Below, piece after piece: positions 12,301-20,366 of a DNA stretch of 64,000 nucleotides (positions are counted from its first letter, which is position 1; every line of letters starts with the position of its first letter). Under the pieces are notes generated by a model. The model made no database searches. It worked only from the letters and a program-made list of their open reading frames with translations, and was not told the origin of the DNA. The stretch is from Lepidonotus clava (Eukaryota > Annelida > Polychaeta > Phyllodocida > Polynoidae). Location of the stretch: positions 26,161,659 through 26,225,658 of the forward strand of contig OW387140.1 in NCBI GenBank assembly GCA_936440205.1, given 5' to 3'. The translations under genes were made by a program, and so were the position numbers.

Positions 12301-15300
12301 TCCGGACTATCACGCGTTGACCATAGATGTAGCACCGAAAATGCTTCAAAGCTCGCACCACCGCCAACAGTTCTTTCCGCGTGGTGCAATACTTTCGTTC
12401 GTTTGACTCCAGGGTTTTGCTCGTGTAAGCTATCACCCGTTCCTCCCCTCTCTGCTCTTGTGATAGCACGGCTCCCGTTCCCACGTCACTGGCGTCTGTA
12501 TCAAGCCACCATTGTCCTTCTTCCTCCGGGAATCCCAACACCGGGGCCTCCGTTAGCGCCTTCTTCATCGCATCAAATGCCTCTTGTCGTCTCGCGCTCC
12601 ACACGAATGGTTCCTCCTTCGTTGCCAATTCATACAAGGGGGCAGCCAACTCCGTGAAGCCGTTTATATGCCTTCTATAGTACGAACATAATCCCACGAA
12701 GGCTCGTACCTCGTGGAGATCCCGCGGGACCGGCCACTCGGTTACTTGCCGACACTTTTCGGGGTCGGGTTCGATCCCGTTGAACGAGACAACGTGCCCC
12801 AAGAACGGAATCTTCTTCTGGAACAGCTTACATTTTCGCGCCTTTAACTTCAGTCCTGCAGCGTTCAGCCGGTCCAGAACCCGTACCAATCTTTCCAGAG
12901 TCACTTTGAACGTTGGTCCAAAGACCAGTATATCATCCAAGTATACCAGACACTCCTCCCACACGATTCCTCTGAGGATTCTTTCCATCAGTCTCTCGAA
13001 GGTGGCTGGGGCGTTCACTAGCCCGAATGGCATCACTTTGAACTCATATAATCCTCCTTGAGTCACGAAGGCCGTCTTTTCTTGGTCCTCCGGTGCCATC
13101 TCCACCTGCCAATATCCGCTCGCGAGATCCAGACTGCAGAAGAATAGGCTTCCTCCCAAAGTGTTGAGGCTGTCCTCTATCCGCGGGAGCGGATAGGCGT
13201 CCACTTTCGTAGCCTGGTTCAGTTTTCGGTAGTCAATACAGAACCTCGTTCCTCCGTCCTTCTTTTTGACTAGAACGGTCGGGCTACTCCACGCACTCCC
13301 GCTCTCTTGGATAATCCCTAAATTTAACATATCCTCCACCAGTGCTCGTTCTTCCTCTCTCCTGGTGGCCGGATACCGTCTGACCCTCTGCTTGATCGGC
13401 ATCTGATCTCCCGTTTTAATTCGATGTTGTACTAAATCTGTCCGTCCTAACTCATGTTTCGAGGTCGCAAACATTTGTTCCCGGGCCATGATGGCTTTCT
13501 CCAGCTCTTCGCCCTCCTTCGTGGTCAGGTCTTTCTTAGCCTCCCCTATCATTTCAACGAGCGCTCCTGGGGGTTCTTTTGCTTCACTTCCTACTCCTCG
13601 TACCTCTTGCACGAAGGTGGCTTCTCCGAGTACCCCGCCGGTTTCCAATTTCGCGCTCTCGGTCCCTCGGTTGGCCACCCAAACTTCATTTTCTTCTCCC
13701 AATGTCACCGTTCCTGGGATCACCTCCAGTCCCATAGGTAATCCAGCGCCGGTGATGACAGCCAGCTGTCCACCCTGTCTTATGTCCATTCTCGCTACTA
13801 CTGTTACTCGGGTCACTTGGAGTGGGGGTATTTCCGTCGTTTTCTCGATTCGCACGACCTGTCCTCCGACGGTAACTGCCCGAATCCCATCCGTTCTCTG
13901 TTCTACTCCCGGGATTCGTTCCCCCTCTCCCTCCCCCTCGGCGGGCAGGAAGATGGCACTCGCGTGGGGCTTAACTGTCAGCCGGTATTTCACCGCGAAG
14001 TCGTTTCCCAGGATCCCTTCATCTCTACCGATGTCTGCCACCATGAACGTCCACTTCAACACGCGTGTTCCCAATTTCACTGGCAAGTTCGTGCATCCAT
14101 AGCACCGCAACGGACTACCATCTACCGAGCAGAGACGTCCTTCATATCCATCCAGTTCTTCTCTTTTTCGTCCCCACTCTCTCCAGAGTCGTTCCGACAG
14201 CAGACTGATCATAGATCCGGTATCAACCAAAAAACGGACGACACTCTCTCCCACCGTTCCGGCCACATAAAGTCCACATTCTCCCATGCCTACTACTTCT
14301 CTCGCCGCGCCCGAAGGGGGCCCCGCGCTTACTGCGACGGCGACTGTCCGTTTCCCTGACGCTGAGAACACTCTCTTGCGAAATGGCCCTTCTGGTGACA
14401 GTGATGACACTCTAAATCTTCTTTTCGCTTCTTAAACGCCTCCCTCCGGGCCGTTGCTTGTCTTCTAGCTTCCCGTTCCTCTGCCAATTCTTTCATCATC
14501 TCCTCCAACTTACCGTTCAAGGCCATGATCTGTGTATTGGCGTCCTCCTCGGGCTTCACTGCCCGCAGGAGGCGGCGTGAGTATCGTTCCTGTATTTCTA
14601 CCACCTCTACCGCCTCCTCTAGTGTCTTGCATCCTTTCTCTGCACACTTCAGCTGAAGGTCTTCCCCAACTGCAGCCTGGAACGCATGTAATGCTGCTTT
14701 TTCCTGGCTAGCGTAGTCGTTGGAGAAGTAGGCTCTCGATGCCAGTCGCCGGGCATTATCAGCCAACTCCTTCGCTGTCTGGTTCTTTACACGTTTCAAG
14801 CCCGCCAACTCTTGCAGAGCATTACACGTGTCTTTCTCCTGACCGAACCTCCGGCGCAACGCATCCACCCTCGCCGAGTAACGGAGTCGTTCCCTGTCCG
14901 GGAGTCCGACAAAGTACATTCGTGCCGTTCCCGTCAGCGAGAGGAAAAGCATCGCCGCTTTTTCCTCGGCCGTCCAGCGTCCCAATGTTGCGTACTCCTC
15001 AAACTGGTTGATCCATCCCTCGAAATCCGGTTTACCGTCATACTTCTCTGGTCGTAAACTGAACTTCTTCAAACTCGCTCCTTCCTGGCCGGTCTGTTGT
15101 TGTTGAGCCCGCACATTCTGCTCATCCGTCGGGGTGGACGTTCCCATAAAATTAAACTGCCTACCCATTATGGTCGTGTCCTCCCCTTTTGTCTCGGTTT
15201 TCGCACCTCCTTTCTCCTCCCCACCTTCCTTGAAGGCGACGTCAGAATCCATCTGCTCGAAGACTGCCGCAGTCGCCATGAGTATCCAATACCGATGAAA

Positions 15301-18300
15301 CACCCAAGATCCACAAGTCCGTATGTGCCTATTTCAGCACCACCGCTGCCACCAGTGTGACGTTCTCTGGTAAGTCGGGGTTGCCGATTCTTACGACAGA
15401 GGAACGTGGGGGTTGTTCGGGTCTCGGGGCGGACGGGGAATCCGGGCCAAGAACCGAGGTGTGTTTCTAGAGTCGTGCCTCGCGCACGAGGGGGGGCTGA
15501 GCGAATCGATCGGCACTCGATGTCGACGGAGGACTGCGGGGGAGGGAAATTATGGTAGGGGTACGGGTCGGCCGGGGAACGGTCCACCCCTGAGTTCCGG
15601 TCCGCGGGGGCGACGGGCCGACGGTCGCCTATTGTTTGGTAGCGTGGGGCCGAGCACGCCGCGCCCTCGTCCCCGCGGACTTCGCTCTCTCGTTCCGCTC
15701 CCCATGTCTTCGTACCATACTACGCCTCGGTTTCCGGTACTACTTCGGGCCTTCGTGCCCTACCTCGTTCCCTCGTTCCTCGTTCTTCGGGCCTTCGGGC
15801 CCCTTACCCTATGTTTCGACTACCTATCTCGGACTTCGACTGTTTTGTCCTAACTTCGACTTAATTACTCTATTCGGCTCATCTTTAGTGGTTGTTTCAG
15901 GAAAGAGGACACGTCTGGACACCAGGAGAACTGTTGAAGAACTCTGTTTATTCGGGCCTCACCGCCCCTTTATATACTAGAGAGGTCAGCCCTGATTGGC
16001 TGCCTTCGGTCACGTGACCTACAATTGACGTCACTTCCGGTTTATATATTCCGTTTCCGGTTTACATTTCACTTCCGGTTTACATATTTCCGGGTTTCGT
16101 TCCATTACGTTTTCGTTATTCGTTCTTTACATATTCGTTATTCGTTCTTTACATATTCGTTCTTTACATCTATTTCGTTCTTCGTTCTTTACATATTCGT
16201 TATTCGTTCTTTACATATTTCCATTATTATCTTATTTCTTATTATTTTAACCTCTATGTATTTTGGCTGAATAGCCGTTCATCACAATAGTATTGTAACA
16301 TCTATTGTGTTTCAGGTTTGTGGCGGTGGTCGCGCCACCCCAACTACCTGGGTGAGATGCTCTACTGGTGGGGCATGTTCTTCCTGGCGTCCACCACCCT
16401 GACCGGGGCCCAGTGGACGGCCCTACTGTCGCCAGTCTTTACCTGCGTCATCATCTTCTGTGTCAGTGGCATCCCGCTGGCCGAGCGCACCGCCGACGGC
16501 CGATATAAGGGGTAAGGATTAAAGGAGAATATGAGGAGTTAGCATACAGGCTGGTATGAGGGGGCAAAGAATAATGGCTGGTATGAGGGGTAAGGATTAA
16601 TGGCCAGTATAAGGGGTAACGATTAATGGCTGGTGTGAGGGGTAAGGATTAATGGCCAGTATAAGGGGTAACGATTAATGGCTGGTGTGAGGGGTAAGGA
16701 TTAATGGCCAGTATAAGGGGTAACGATTAATGGCTGGTATGAGGGGTAAGGATTAATGGCCAGTATAAGGGGTAACGATTAATGGCTGGTATGAGGGATA
16801 AGGATTAATGGGCAGTATAAGGGGTAAGGATTAATGGAGAGTATAAGGGATAAAGATTAACGGGTGGTAAGGGGTAAAGATTAATGGATGGTATGAGGGG
16901 TAAGGATTAACGGGCAGTATGAGGGGTAAGGATTATCTGGCAGTATGAGGAGTGAGGATTAACAGCAATTATAGGGGTCAGATTAAAGACCAGTGTGAGG
17001 TGTAAGGATAGTAACCAAATGACCAGTATAAGGGGCGAGGATTAAGGCCCAAATTAGGGGGTAGCGTGAATGGCCAATCTAGTAGGTATGGACACAAAGG
17101 CCAGTATTATAGGAGGTAAGGATGGTCAGTTTATAGCTGGTATAAGGGTAATGATATTCAGTCAACGGCTGGTATCAGGGGTAACAGTAGGACTGCAAGA
17201 ACGATGCCGATAGTTAATGTGTTCAAATAAGAAGTTATTCACTGCATTGAATATAAAAATAAGGTACATGAAACAAGGTTGCCAACTTAGAGTTTGGTCG
17301 ACTCCTCGGCTGCATACTTACACAATTTTAATCAGACCAATAGAAATGTTTTATAGCAGTGTATACTTTCTGACATGTATACTGAGCACAGTAAAAAAAG
17401 AACTAGCCAAGGGGTATTCAACCACGCACTACACATGTGAATGTATCACATGTTTTTTTAATTATTGAAGTATACAAAATATGTTGTAAACCTTCTCAGA
17501 AACAAGCTAAGAATCTGATACTCTATACGCTACAAGTCCATTGTACATCAGCTGAAAAGATACAATAGCCTGACCTGTTCGGTCCTTCCCCTCCATTCAC
17601 GTCGTTTCAACTTAACTACAAATTGCTGATAGCTAATTTGGCTTCACTTCAGTAAGGTTTTTCCTTGCAATAATGCACGTTCACTTCGTCAGTTTGAATA
17701 ACACAGTGGGGATAGATATCAGCCCGTCGTCTCAGCTGACATGGTCCTCACCATTGCGTGCCGCACGTAACACTGGGTGATACATACTGATATGTGTATA
17801 CAGTGTTTGAAGGCGCACACCTGTACAGTACCAATGACTCCATGTATCATAACCCGCTCTACAATAAAGTCCTTTGTTCTGAGGGGTCTATTGAAATGTA
17901 AAGAATTATCATGACAGTGATACTGTCATGGGAAATTATTGTAAGGTGAATTGAGACTTTGATTTGTAAATTCATATTCTGTCATGTAATTTAATTATCA
18001 ACCTTCATGGATGATCATTGTTGCAATGAATGTAATTTCATTAATCACGAAAAAGGTTCTATTATATGAATGTAATTTAGTAATGATCGGAAAGTTAAGA
18101 GTGTCCTTTATGTGAGCTGAAACCATGATAACCTATTCAGGCAATCAGGGGCTGATAGATAAAATTTAGAAATCAATGGGCATTCCCTCGGAGCTATGGA
18201 CAATATAATATATTGCCTAGGACTCTTAGGGAATGCCCACGGATGTTAACAATATTAGGTTCTTTGGCCAAAATAGGGAACGGACCAGTGTGGTTCCTCA

Positions 18301-18654
18301 CCCAACCCATATTCCCCCAATTGCATGGCCATTCATAGAAATTAAAGATCTTTTTCTTTTATTTGTCCAACGAACGTCATAATAAGCACCCATTTCTTCC
18401 ATATTTAACCATCTACACTACACCCATGACTCAACCACACCTTATTGTACTAACCCACGAATATCTCCCCTGACAGAATCTCCGGTTACACCATCTACAA
18501 ACGGACGACGAGCATCCTGGTGCCGGTGCCGCCCTCCCTGTACCGGCGGATACCCCTCCGTCTGCGCGCCGTCTTCTGCCTTGATCTGCCCTGCTATAAC
18601 TTCCTGGAGGAGGAGGAGGACAAAGACAATGACGAACCTCCCACCCCTGTATAG
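363..18654 (+). CDS. DUF1295 / steroid 5-alpha-reductase-like membrane protein, 3' part (four exons)
   Basis: Exons: 363-489, 1072-1155, 16316-16511, 18477-18654 (stop TAG 18652-18654). All introns are GT-AG and the phases run 1, 1, 2 without conflict. The family is a multi-pass membrane oxidoreductase-like group related to steroid 5-alpha reductases; substrate unknown. Visible support: exon 1 encodes a hydrophobic helix beginning ALWVLTVSLPVIFVNAP; exon 2 encodes a stretch ending in EPANQTHWCNTG; exon 3 has the family signature GLWRWSRHPNYLGEM followed by two hydrophobic segments and SGIPLAE; exon 4 continues with ISGYTIYKRTTSILVPVP and an acidic tail. Earlier exons lie left of the window, so the start is not visible. 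Two AATAAA motifs at 18824 and 18835 fit the polyadenylation site. The intron between exons 2 and 3 is 15.2 kb because a retrotransposon sits in it. Family call is strong; biochemical role is inferred only from the family. Confidence 0.9.
1156..2660. other. Intron, left part up to the retrotransposon
   Basis: AT-rich intron DNA with no supported gene. It holds a short TA run near 1803-1816, a loose tandem pair around 2056-2127 (AATGAGTTAAyGTrTTGTCT), and two diverged units of roughly 75-80 bp at about 2485-2635 that share CTTCGG-GGCTAGAATTTT and GGGCTCCTCA segments. Confidence 0.5.
2665..3595 (-). repeat. 3' LTR of the Ty3/gypsy element
   Basis: 931 bp copy with no visible difference from 15356-16286. 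The U3 part (about 3334-3530) holds several CTTCCGGTTTAyAT units and about five copies of a CGTTCTTTACAT unit, so it is itself repetitive. Confidence 0.95.
3596..3612 (-). other. Probable polypurine tract
   Basis: Directly inside the 3' LTR the minus strand reads a purine-rich run ending GTGCGGGAGGG. This is the place where plus-strand priming is expected in LTR elements. The tract is not pure (one T and one C), so the call rests on position. Confidence 0.5.
4169..4475. repeat. 112 bp tandem array in the element 3' region
   Basis: Copies at 4169-4280 and 4281-4392 are essentially identical, followed by a diverged partial copy from 4393. Each unit contains CGTCGTCCAGACGTTCTCCC and two CGGTCGyGAC motifs. 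Older relatives of the motif continue leftward to about 3960 (GGTCGTGGCTCTCCCACCCG and similar). Confidence 0.85.
7050..9596 (-). CDS. Third open frame of the element: C2H2-finger, disordered, non-env protein
   Basis: An 848-codon frame downstream of pol and on the same strand, where an env gene would sit in env-bearing relatives. It has no signal peptide or hydrophobic membrane segment, so it is not an envelope. The N-terminus has two C2H2-type zinc fingers (C17-x4-C22...H33-x4-H38 and C48-x2-C51...H65-x4-H70). The middle is long, charged and Pro/Ser/Glu-rich, with basic patches such as TPTRRSPRRAAKG. The last 150 residues or so look helical (KAIRVQLTWPPKEVRGM, then QFPTAALGPLTREFPG). I do not recognise it. 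It could bind nucleic acid or chromatin, but that is inference from the fingers alone. The element's message may be spliced or re-initiated to reach it. Confidence 0.75.
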   Translation of the reverse strand: MERAPKARKTDTMSGQCWEGHCHGKEFKHLVKHIKGQHDGFRKQYYMCPVCSSRAYSTHQDWRKHMTESHEGNLQRGMPKQDPLLRLEYAAAFALDPKGRPPYTSFATGDETAARVANMERDYAVRHPEGFQPPERAVDKEAPERPRRQIRIPYYPRASRESEDSDAEQLEQVATEEGSEADEAGEGAQAAKAAGKGPLAEVAERSTPTRRSPRRAAKGVRKEDTESPRSASRAVVNPKPLLTPDQISGLVQSRIKKLNAQGEPREPRGRGLPGRGKGRTSTPTPKPGCSGIPPGAEVVELVSSSDDQRPKVKEEEEPLAFKRPPTQGCPTEEPSRKKKWKKVKKVPRELEEGTSSDQSESGRSMSARSDRSLIIAESSSTGELGPSQPETSTGVKRTTGLEPPCSDAQFTMMTVHKKSVIYESRHPRYPGYLKGTMNREGSFRGYHEARSDRELEDSIREAQGGRLVEREALYLGRFLREMAERQGLKPSGRVEKVKYVRHAARPEDTASTASTQPLFSTPTPTKADSPLEKMVCKQPIVPPPGLKRMRDITVAPDTPETRAAVDNLTRASLGSSFFGSQGSEETPGPPSPERMGSPPGPDTPLKDEDKHGRALQPRVVIHRLQMPAAQSMDEEVEDSEDMELGQAETRGYELEKQELDESGADSVFGSIGAEMPTAGPSRETPRLKLLRTQAVHQVLQGHFPVTARAVRDWDAEKAIRVQLTWPPKEVRGMTAKTRAMASASMAFLMALETGRKPETFEEAMAQFPTAALGPLTREFPGVDQLVNEHNRTVQLAQTLVMHKNEDQLDDLLKATREAEKQSGMVDQLLELPAREERLLLPIRRQEEG
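9597..10717 (-). other. Element spacer between pol and the third frame
   Basis: About 1.1 kb of GC-rich element DNA with no domain I can recognise on either strand. Open frames on the plus strand here are antisense and composition-driven. It may hold a splice acceptor or internal promoter for the third frame, but no such signal is clear. Confidence 0.4.
10718..14410 (-). CDS. pol: pol polyprotein of the Ty3/gypsy element
   Basis: A 1230-codon open frame with domains in Ty3/gypsy order: aspartic protease (FLVDTGSMISLLS), reverse transcriptase (CIDYRKLNQ, MPFGLVNAPATFERLM, VYLDDILVFG), RNase H (DTDASDVGTGAVLSQ), then integrase with an N-terminal zinc region and a catalytic core (MDVSGPYP, HSDQGTNFESE, SDGYIERSFRTL). 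Integrase after RNase H separates it from Ty1/copia. No chromodomain is evident at the C-terminus (HVDRLEPYRGHAAP then a short tail). Confidence 0.95.
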   Translation of the reverse strand: MSSLSPEGPFRKRVFSASGKRTVAVAVSAGPPSGAAREVVGMGECGLYVAGTVGESVVRFLVDTGSMISLLSERLWREWGRKREELDGYEGRLCSVDGSPLRCYGCTNLPVKLGTRVLKWTFMVADIGRDEGILGNDFAVKYRLTVKPHASAIFLPAEGEGEGERIPGVEQRTDGIRAVTVGGQVVRIEKTTEIPPLQVTRVTVVARMDIRQGGQLAVITGAGLPMGLEVIPGTVTLGEENEVWVANRGTESAKLETGGVLGEATFVQEVRGVGSEAKEPPGALVEMIGEAKKDLTTKEGEELEKAIMAREQMFATSKHELGRTDLVQHRIKTGDQMPIKQRVRRYPATRREEERALVEDMLNLGIIQESGSAWSSPTVLVKKKDGGTRFCIDYRKLNQATKVDAYPLPRIEDSLNTLGGSLFFCSLDLASGYWQVEMAPEDQEKTAFVTQGGLYEFKVMPFGLVNAPATFERLMERILRGIVWEECLVYLDDILVFGPTFKVTLERLVRVLDRLNAAGLKLKARKCKLFQKKIPFLGHVVSFNGIEPDPEKCRQVTEWPVPRDLHEVRAFVGLCSYYRRHINGFTELAAPLYELATKEEPFVWSARRQEAFDAMKKALTEAPVLGFPEEEGQWWLDTDASDVGTGAVLSQEQRGEERVIAYTSKTLESNERKYCTTRKELLAVVRALKHFRCYIYGQRVIVRTDNSAVSWLQRSKEPMGQAARWIEIIDSHDVSFQHRPGRKHGNADALSRYPCKQCGEEHENTEQVRVVTRARGYEPGWSPQEMRAAQRRDRDIGPIAARMEKDADRPGWEAISPESRETKILWRQWERLSLRDGVLHRKYWELEGHGWRNQLVVPRGERAKLVREYHGGAAGAHLGVARTTALLEQGFYWPGLREDVRKECRECDCALLKKGRGRREPLHQYIVGEPMERLAMDVSGPYPVTKRGNKYCLMVGCYFTKWLECFPIPDQKATTVANKLVEEVVARYGAFRELHSDQGTNFESEVVAQVCALFGIHKTRTTPYHPRSDGYIERSFRTLGCCLKASCRATGREWDEMVPLVMMSYRATPQASTGVTPNMMMLGRQTMMPRQAIYGRPLGPEEEPRRVSDYVESLEEGLVAAYREARTGLKRAAIHQKHEYDGKVTRREYHAGELVWVHDTVVDRDKGTKLRFPWIGPALIVKVLDRGRVVVRKKRGKPGGVVHVDRLEPYRGHAAPAWMVADQQGYEAAQ
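14329..15303 (-). CDS. gag: gag polyprotein of the Ty3/gypsy element
   Basis: A 324-codon open frame just downstream of the primer-binding site. It has a retrotransposon capsid-type region (YDGKPDFEGWINQFEEY onward) and ends with a CCHC zinc knuckle, CHHCHQKGHFAREC, followed by a Gln/Ser-rich tail. An internal ATG giving MATAAVFEQMD is an alternative start. The frame overlaps pol by about 80 bases, with pol in the -1 register, as expected where this family uses programmed frameshifting to make Gag-Pol. Confidence 0.9.
   Translation of the reverse strand: MFHRYWILMATAAVFEQMDSDVAFKEGGEEKGGAKTETKGEDTTIMGRQFNFMGTSTPTDEQNVRAQQQQTGQEGASLKKFSLRPEKYDGKPDFEGWINQFEEYATLGRWTAEEKAAMLFLSLTGTARMYFVGLPDRERLRYSARVDALRRRFGQEKDTCNALQELAGLKRVKNQTAKELADNARRLASRAYFSNDYASQEKAALHAFQAAVGEDLQLKCAEKGCKTLEEAVEVVEIQERYSRRLLRAVKPEEDANTQIMALNGKLEEMMKELAEEREARRQATARREAFKKRKEDLECHHCHQKGHFARECSQRQGNGQSPSQ
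15340..15354 (-). other. Primer-binding site, tRNA-Leu type
   Basis: One base inside the 5' LTR the minus strand reads TGGTGGCAGCGGTGG. This is complementary to the 3' end of animal tRNA-Leu of the AAG/TAG type as I recall it (acceptor end CCACCGCTGCCA plus CCA). The 15-base match and its position fit the start of minus-strand DNA synthesis. Confidence 0.75.
15356..16286 (-). repeat. 5' LTR of the Ty3/gypsy element
   Basis: 931 bp, beginning TGTGATGA and ending GTCACA in element orientation, matching 2665-3595 at a constant offset of 12,691. It contains the promoter block described at 15947-16040. The part downstream of the TATA box is long (about 600 bp), an unusually large R/U5. Confidence 0.95.
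15947..16040 (-). promoter_or_regulatory. LTR promoter block: ETS-CRE, E-box, CCAAT, TATA, AATAAA
   Basis: Reading in element orientation: ETS site CCGGAAG (16034-16040) fused to a perfect CRE TGACGTCA (16026-16033), E-box CACGTG (16011-16016), CCAAT-type site (15995-15999), TATA box (15970-15976), then AATAAA (15947-15952). The same order recurs in the related solo LTR at 29130-29223, which supports function of the block. Confidence 0.75.
16504..17200 (+). repeat. Intronic minisatellite built from a splice-donor-like unit
   Basis: About 26 bp units (GGGGTAAGGATTAATGGCC-type alternating with GGGGTAACGATTAATGGCT-type, giving a 52 bp higher-order repeat) begin at the exon border itself: the exon end TATAAGG and donor GGTAAGGATTAA match the unit. 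Copies are clear to about 16900 and decay by about 17200. Most copies keep a GGTAAG- or GGTAAC-like string. Confidence 0.85.
17200..18476. other. Remainder of the last DUF1295 intron
   Basis: AT-rich, with no coding signal. It contains a perfect 12 bp inverted repeat, TGGGCATTCCCT at 18177-18188 and AGGGAATGCCCA at 18228-18239, with a 39-base loop. Confidence 0.5.
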
Positions 18655-18823
18655 GCATCTCCTGTGTGTCTGGGTGATAGCAAAGAGAGAGGAATTGCTA
18701 TTGTTTGACTGTTGCGGTACTTATGTTGTTGTATGCCCACTTTCATGATGCTGCACGTATAATATACCTATAAGGTTAGTTGTGACTCGGTGCTGTGGTG
18801 GTTTGACAGTTATACATATTGAT

Positions 18824-18840
18824 AATAAACGGGAAATAAA
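18824..18840 (+). terminator. Polyadenylation signals of the DUF1295 gene
   Basis: Two AATAAA hexamers (18824-18829 and 18835-18840) lie about 170 bases after the stop codon on the coding strand. Confidence 0.65.
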
Positions 18841-19725
18841 GATGGTCCACAATAATCAATATCATCTACATAGATTACGAGAGCACGACAACATTACAAT
18901 GTCCGTCTATGGTATACATCAGCTTGGTTTGGAAATGTAATATCTTGAAAAGGATAAGTATCAAACCCATTCAAACGTAAAAGACTAGTTGTCTTTTTGT
19001 CAATAGGCGCAGACCTTGACCGAATTTAGTTTTCCCGATATAGAAAGTAATGAATAATGAACGACACAAGGTCGGAAAAAGTATGAAAGCAACCCCCCAA
19101 ACCAAAAAAAAAAAAGAATAGAGAGAAAAAAAGGGCGCAGTTGTACATGTGTCGGATCACCATAGCAAGTACAAAAGTATTGGTCCTTGTAGAAGGTACA
19201 CAGAATCATAATAATCATGTATGGCAAACTCCCCAGATTTCAAAGGCGCAACATTGCTCAGTAAGCAGGTATGATCGTCGGCAAACAATAGACACATTTC
19301 TTTGATCACAGCCACACTGACAGATGTGGATTATTTCACAGCTGGGTTAAGAGCGAAGGTTTGTGTGTAAATAGTTCATGTGTTGCACATGCATTAGTCC
19401 ATTCCCTTCATCTTCATTGGGGTACATGTTAACATTAATAAAGTGATATACACGTTACTATGTGAATACAAGAGGGTACAAGAATGAAACTATTGTATTG
19501 AATTCAATAGAGATCGATAAGATATTAACTATATTTCTGAGCAAGACAAATATATTGTATTGAAAACCATAATGACAATCTGAATATTGTGATTGCAGAT
19601 TGCTTTTCGTTTTGGAGACTATACCACTGGCACACGTTGTATATATAGTGCAGAGACTCTGTATCATTGGCTGACCCTTCGGGCTATTGGTCAGGGGGTG
19701 CTTAGGAGACAATCATACTCCCCCG

Positions 19726-19774
19726 TCGCTTCGGATTCCAAATGTAATACTGATTACAAGGGAATCTGAAGCGA
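19726..19774. repeat. Imperfect inverted repeat
   Basis: TCGCTTCGGATTCC (19726-19739) pairs with GGAATCTGAAGCGA (19761-19774) with one mismatch. TGTAAT and ATTACA form an inner stem around ACTG. It may be the core of a small degraded inverted-repeat element. Confidence 0.55.
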
Positions 19775-20339
19775 GAAAGGAGTTTGGGAGACAATGGGTC
19801 TGCGCTCAATATATTGTCTCTATCCCGTTAGGACGATATGGACCAATAGCCTGGAGCGTAAACAGATCAATACACAGATATAATACAGCAAGTGGACTGA
19901 AATACAGCCTGTACACTTCACACTGCTTCTTTAGTATACATTTGCAGATAGTACAGGATAATTATTTAGTACACGGTAAAAGAGGTGCTTATAATTAATC
20001 TACAATTGTTACAGAAAAAAAGGCCAAAATTCAAGTTTATTGTACTCGAGATGGCACATTGTTTCTGTATTCATTTCGTATCGCAAATACTGCAGAAACT
20101 GCGGTCAATACATTAGCAGCGATGTGGTTTAAATGAAACTATCAGCCTAGTTCACAGTCTGTACTGACAGGCCATAAGAAGATTAAGGACTGTTTACCAT
20201 ACTGTATACGCGGATCTATATTTGCCCTGTAGGATGTATAACTGTTGTGTAACGAGAAAACGGCCTGCAAATCTCCGAAGGCGTTATCTTTTTTGCGAGG
20301 TTTAGACGTGCAGTTGACTGGTTGATGCTGTGGTTTTCT

Positions 20340-20366
20340 CTATCATGTTATGATATAACATGATAG
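20340..20366. repeat. Perfect short palindrome
   Basis: CTATCATGTTAT and ATAACATGATAG, 12 bp arms separated by GAT. The sequence is AT-rich and isolated; role unknown. Confidence 0.7.

Larger units (their letters stand above)
2665..16286 (-). mobile_element. Full-length Ty3/gypsy LTR retrotransposon, looks whole and very young
   Basis: The element is 13,622 bp and lies on the minus strand, antisense to the DUF1295 gene that hosts it. Parts in element order: 5' LTR 15356-16286, primer-binding site 15340-15354, gag 14329-15303, pol 10718-14410, a third open frame 7050-9596, a long 3' non-coding stretch with tandem repeats, a purine-rich tract just inside the LTR, and 3' LTR 2665-3595. ATAG flanks it on both sides (2661-2664 and 16287-16290), a 4 bp target duplication. 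The two 931 bp LTRs show no difference that I can see, so insertion was very recent. I see no obvious breaks in the coding frames. The size is well above the 5-8 kb usual for the family because of the third frame and the extra non-coding DNA. Confidence 0.95.

Noticed and set aside
2665-16286. Polinton or DIRS element
   Set aside because: Direct LTRs, gag-pol order, aspartic protease and DDE integrase with target duplications fit Ty3/gypsy; no polymerase B, packaging ATPase or tyrosine recombinase seen.
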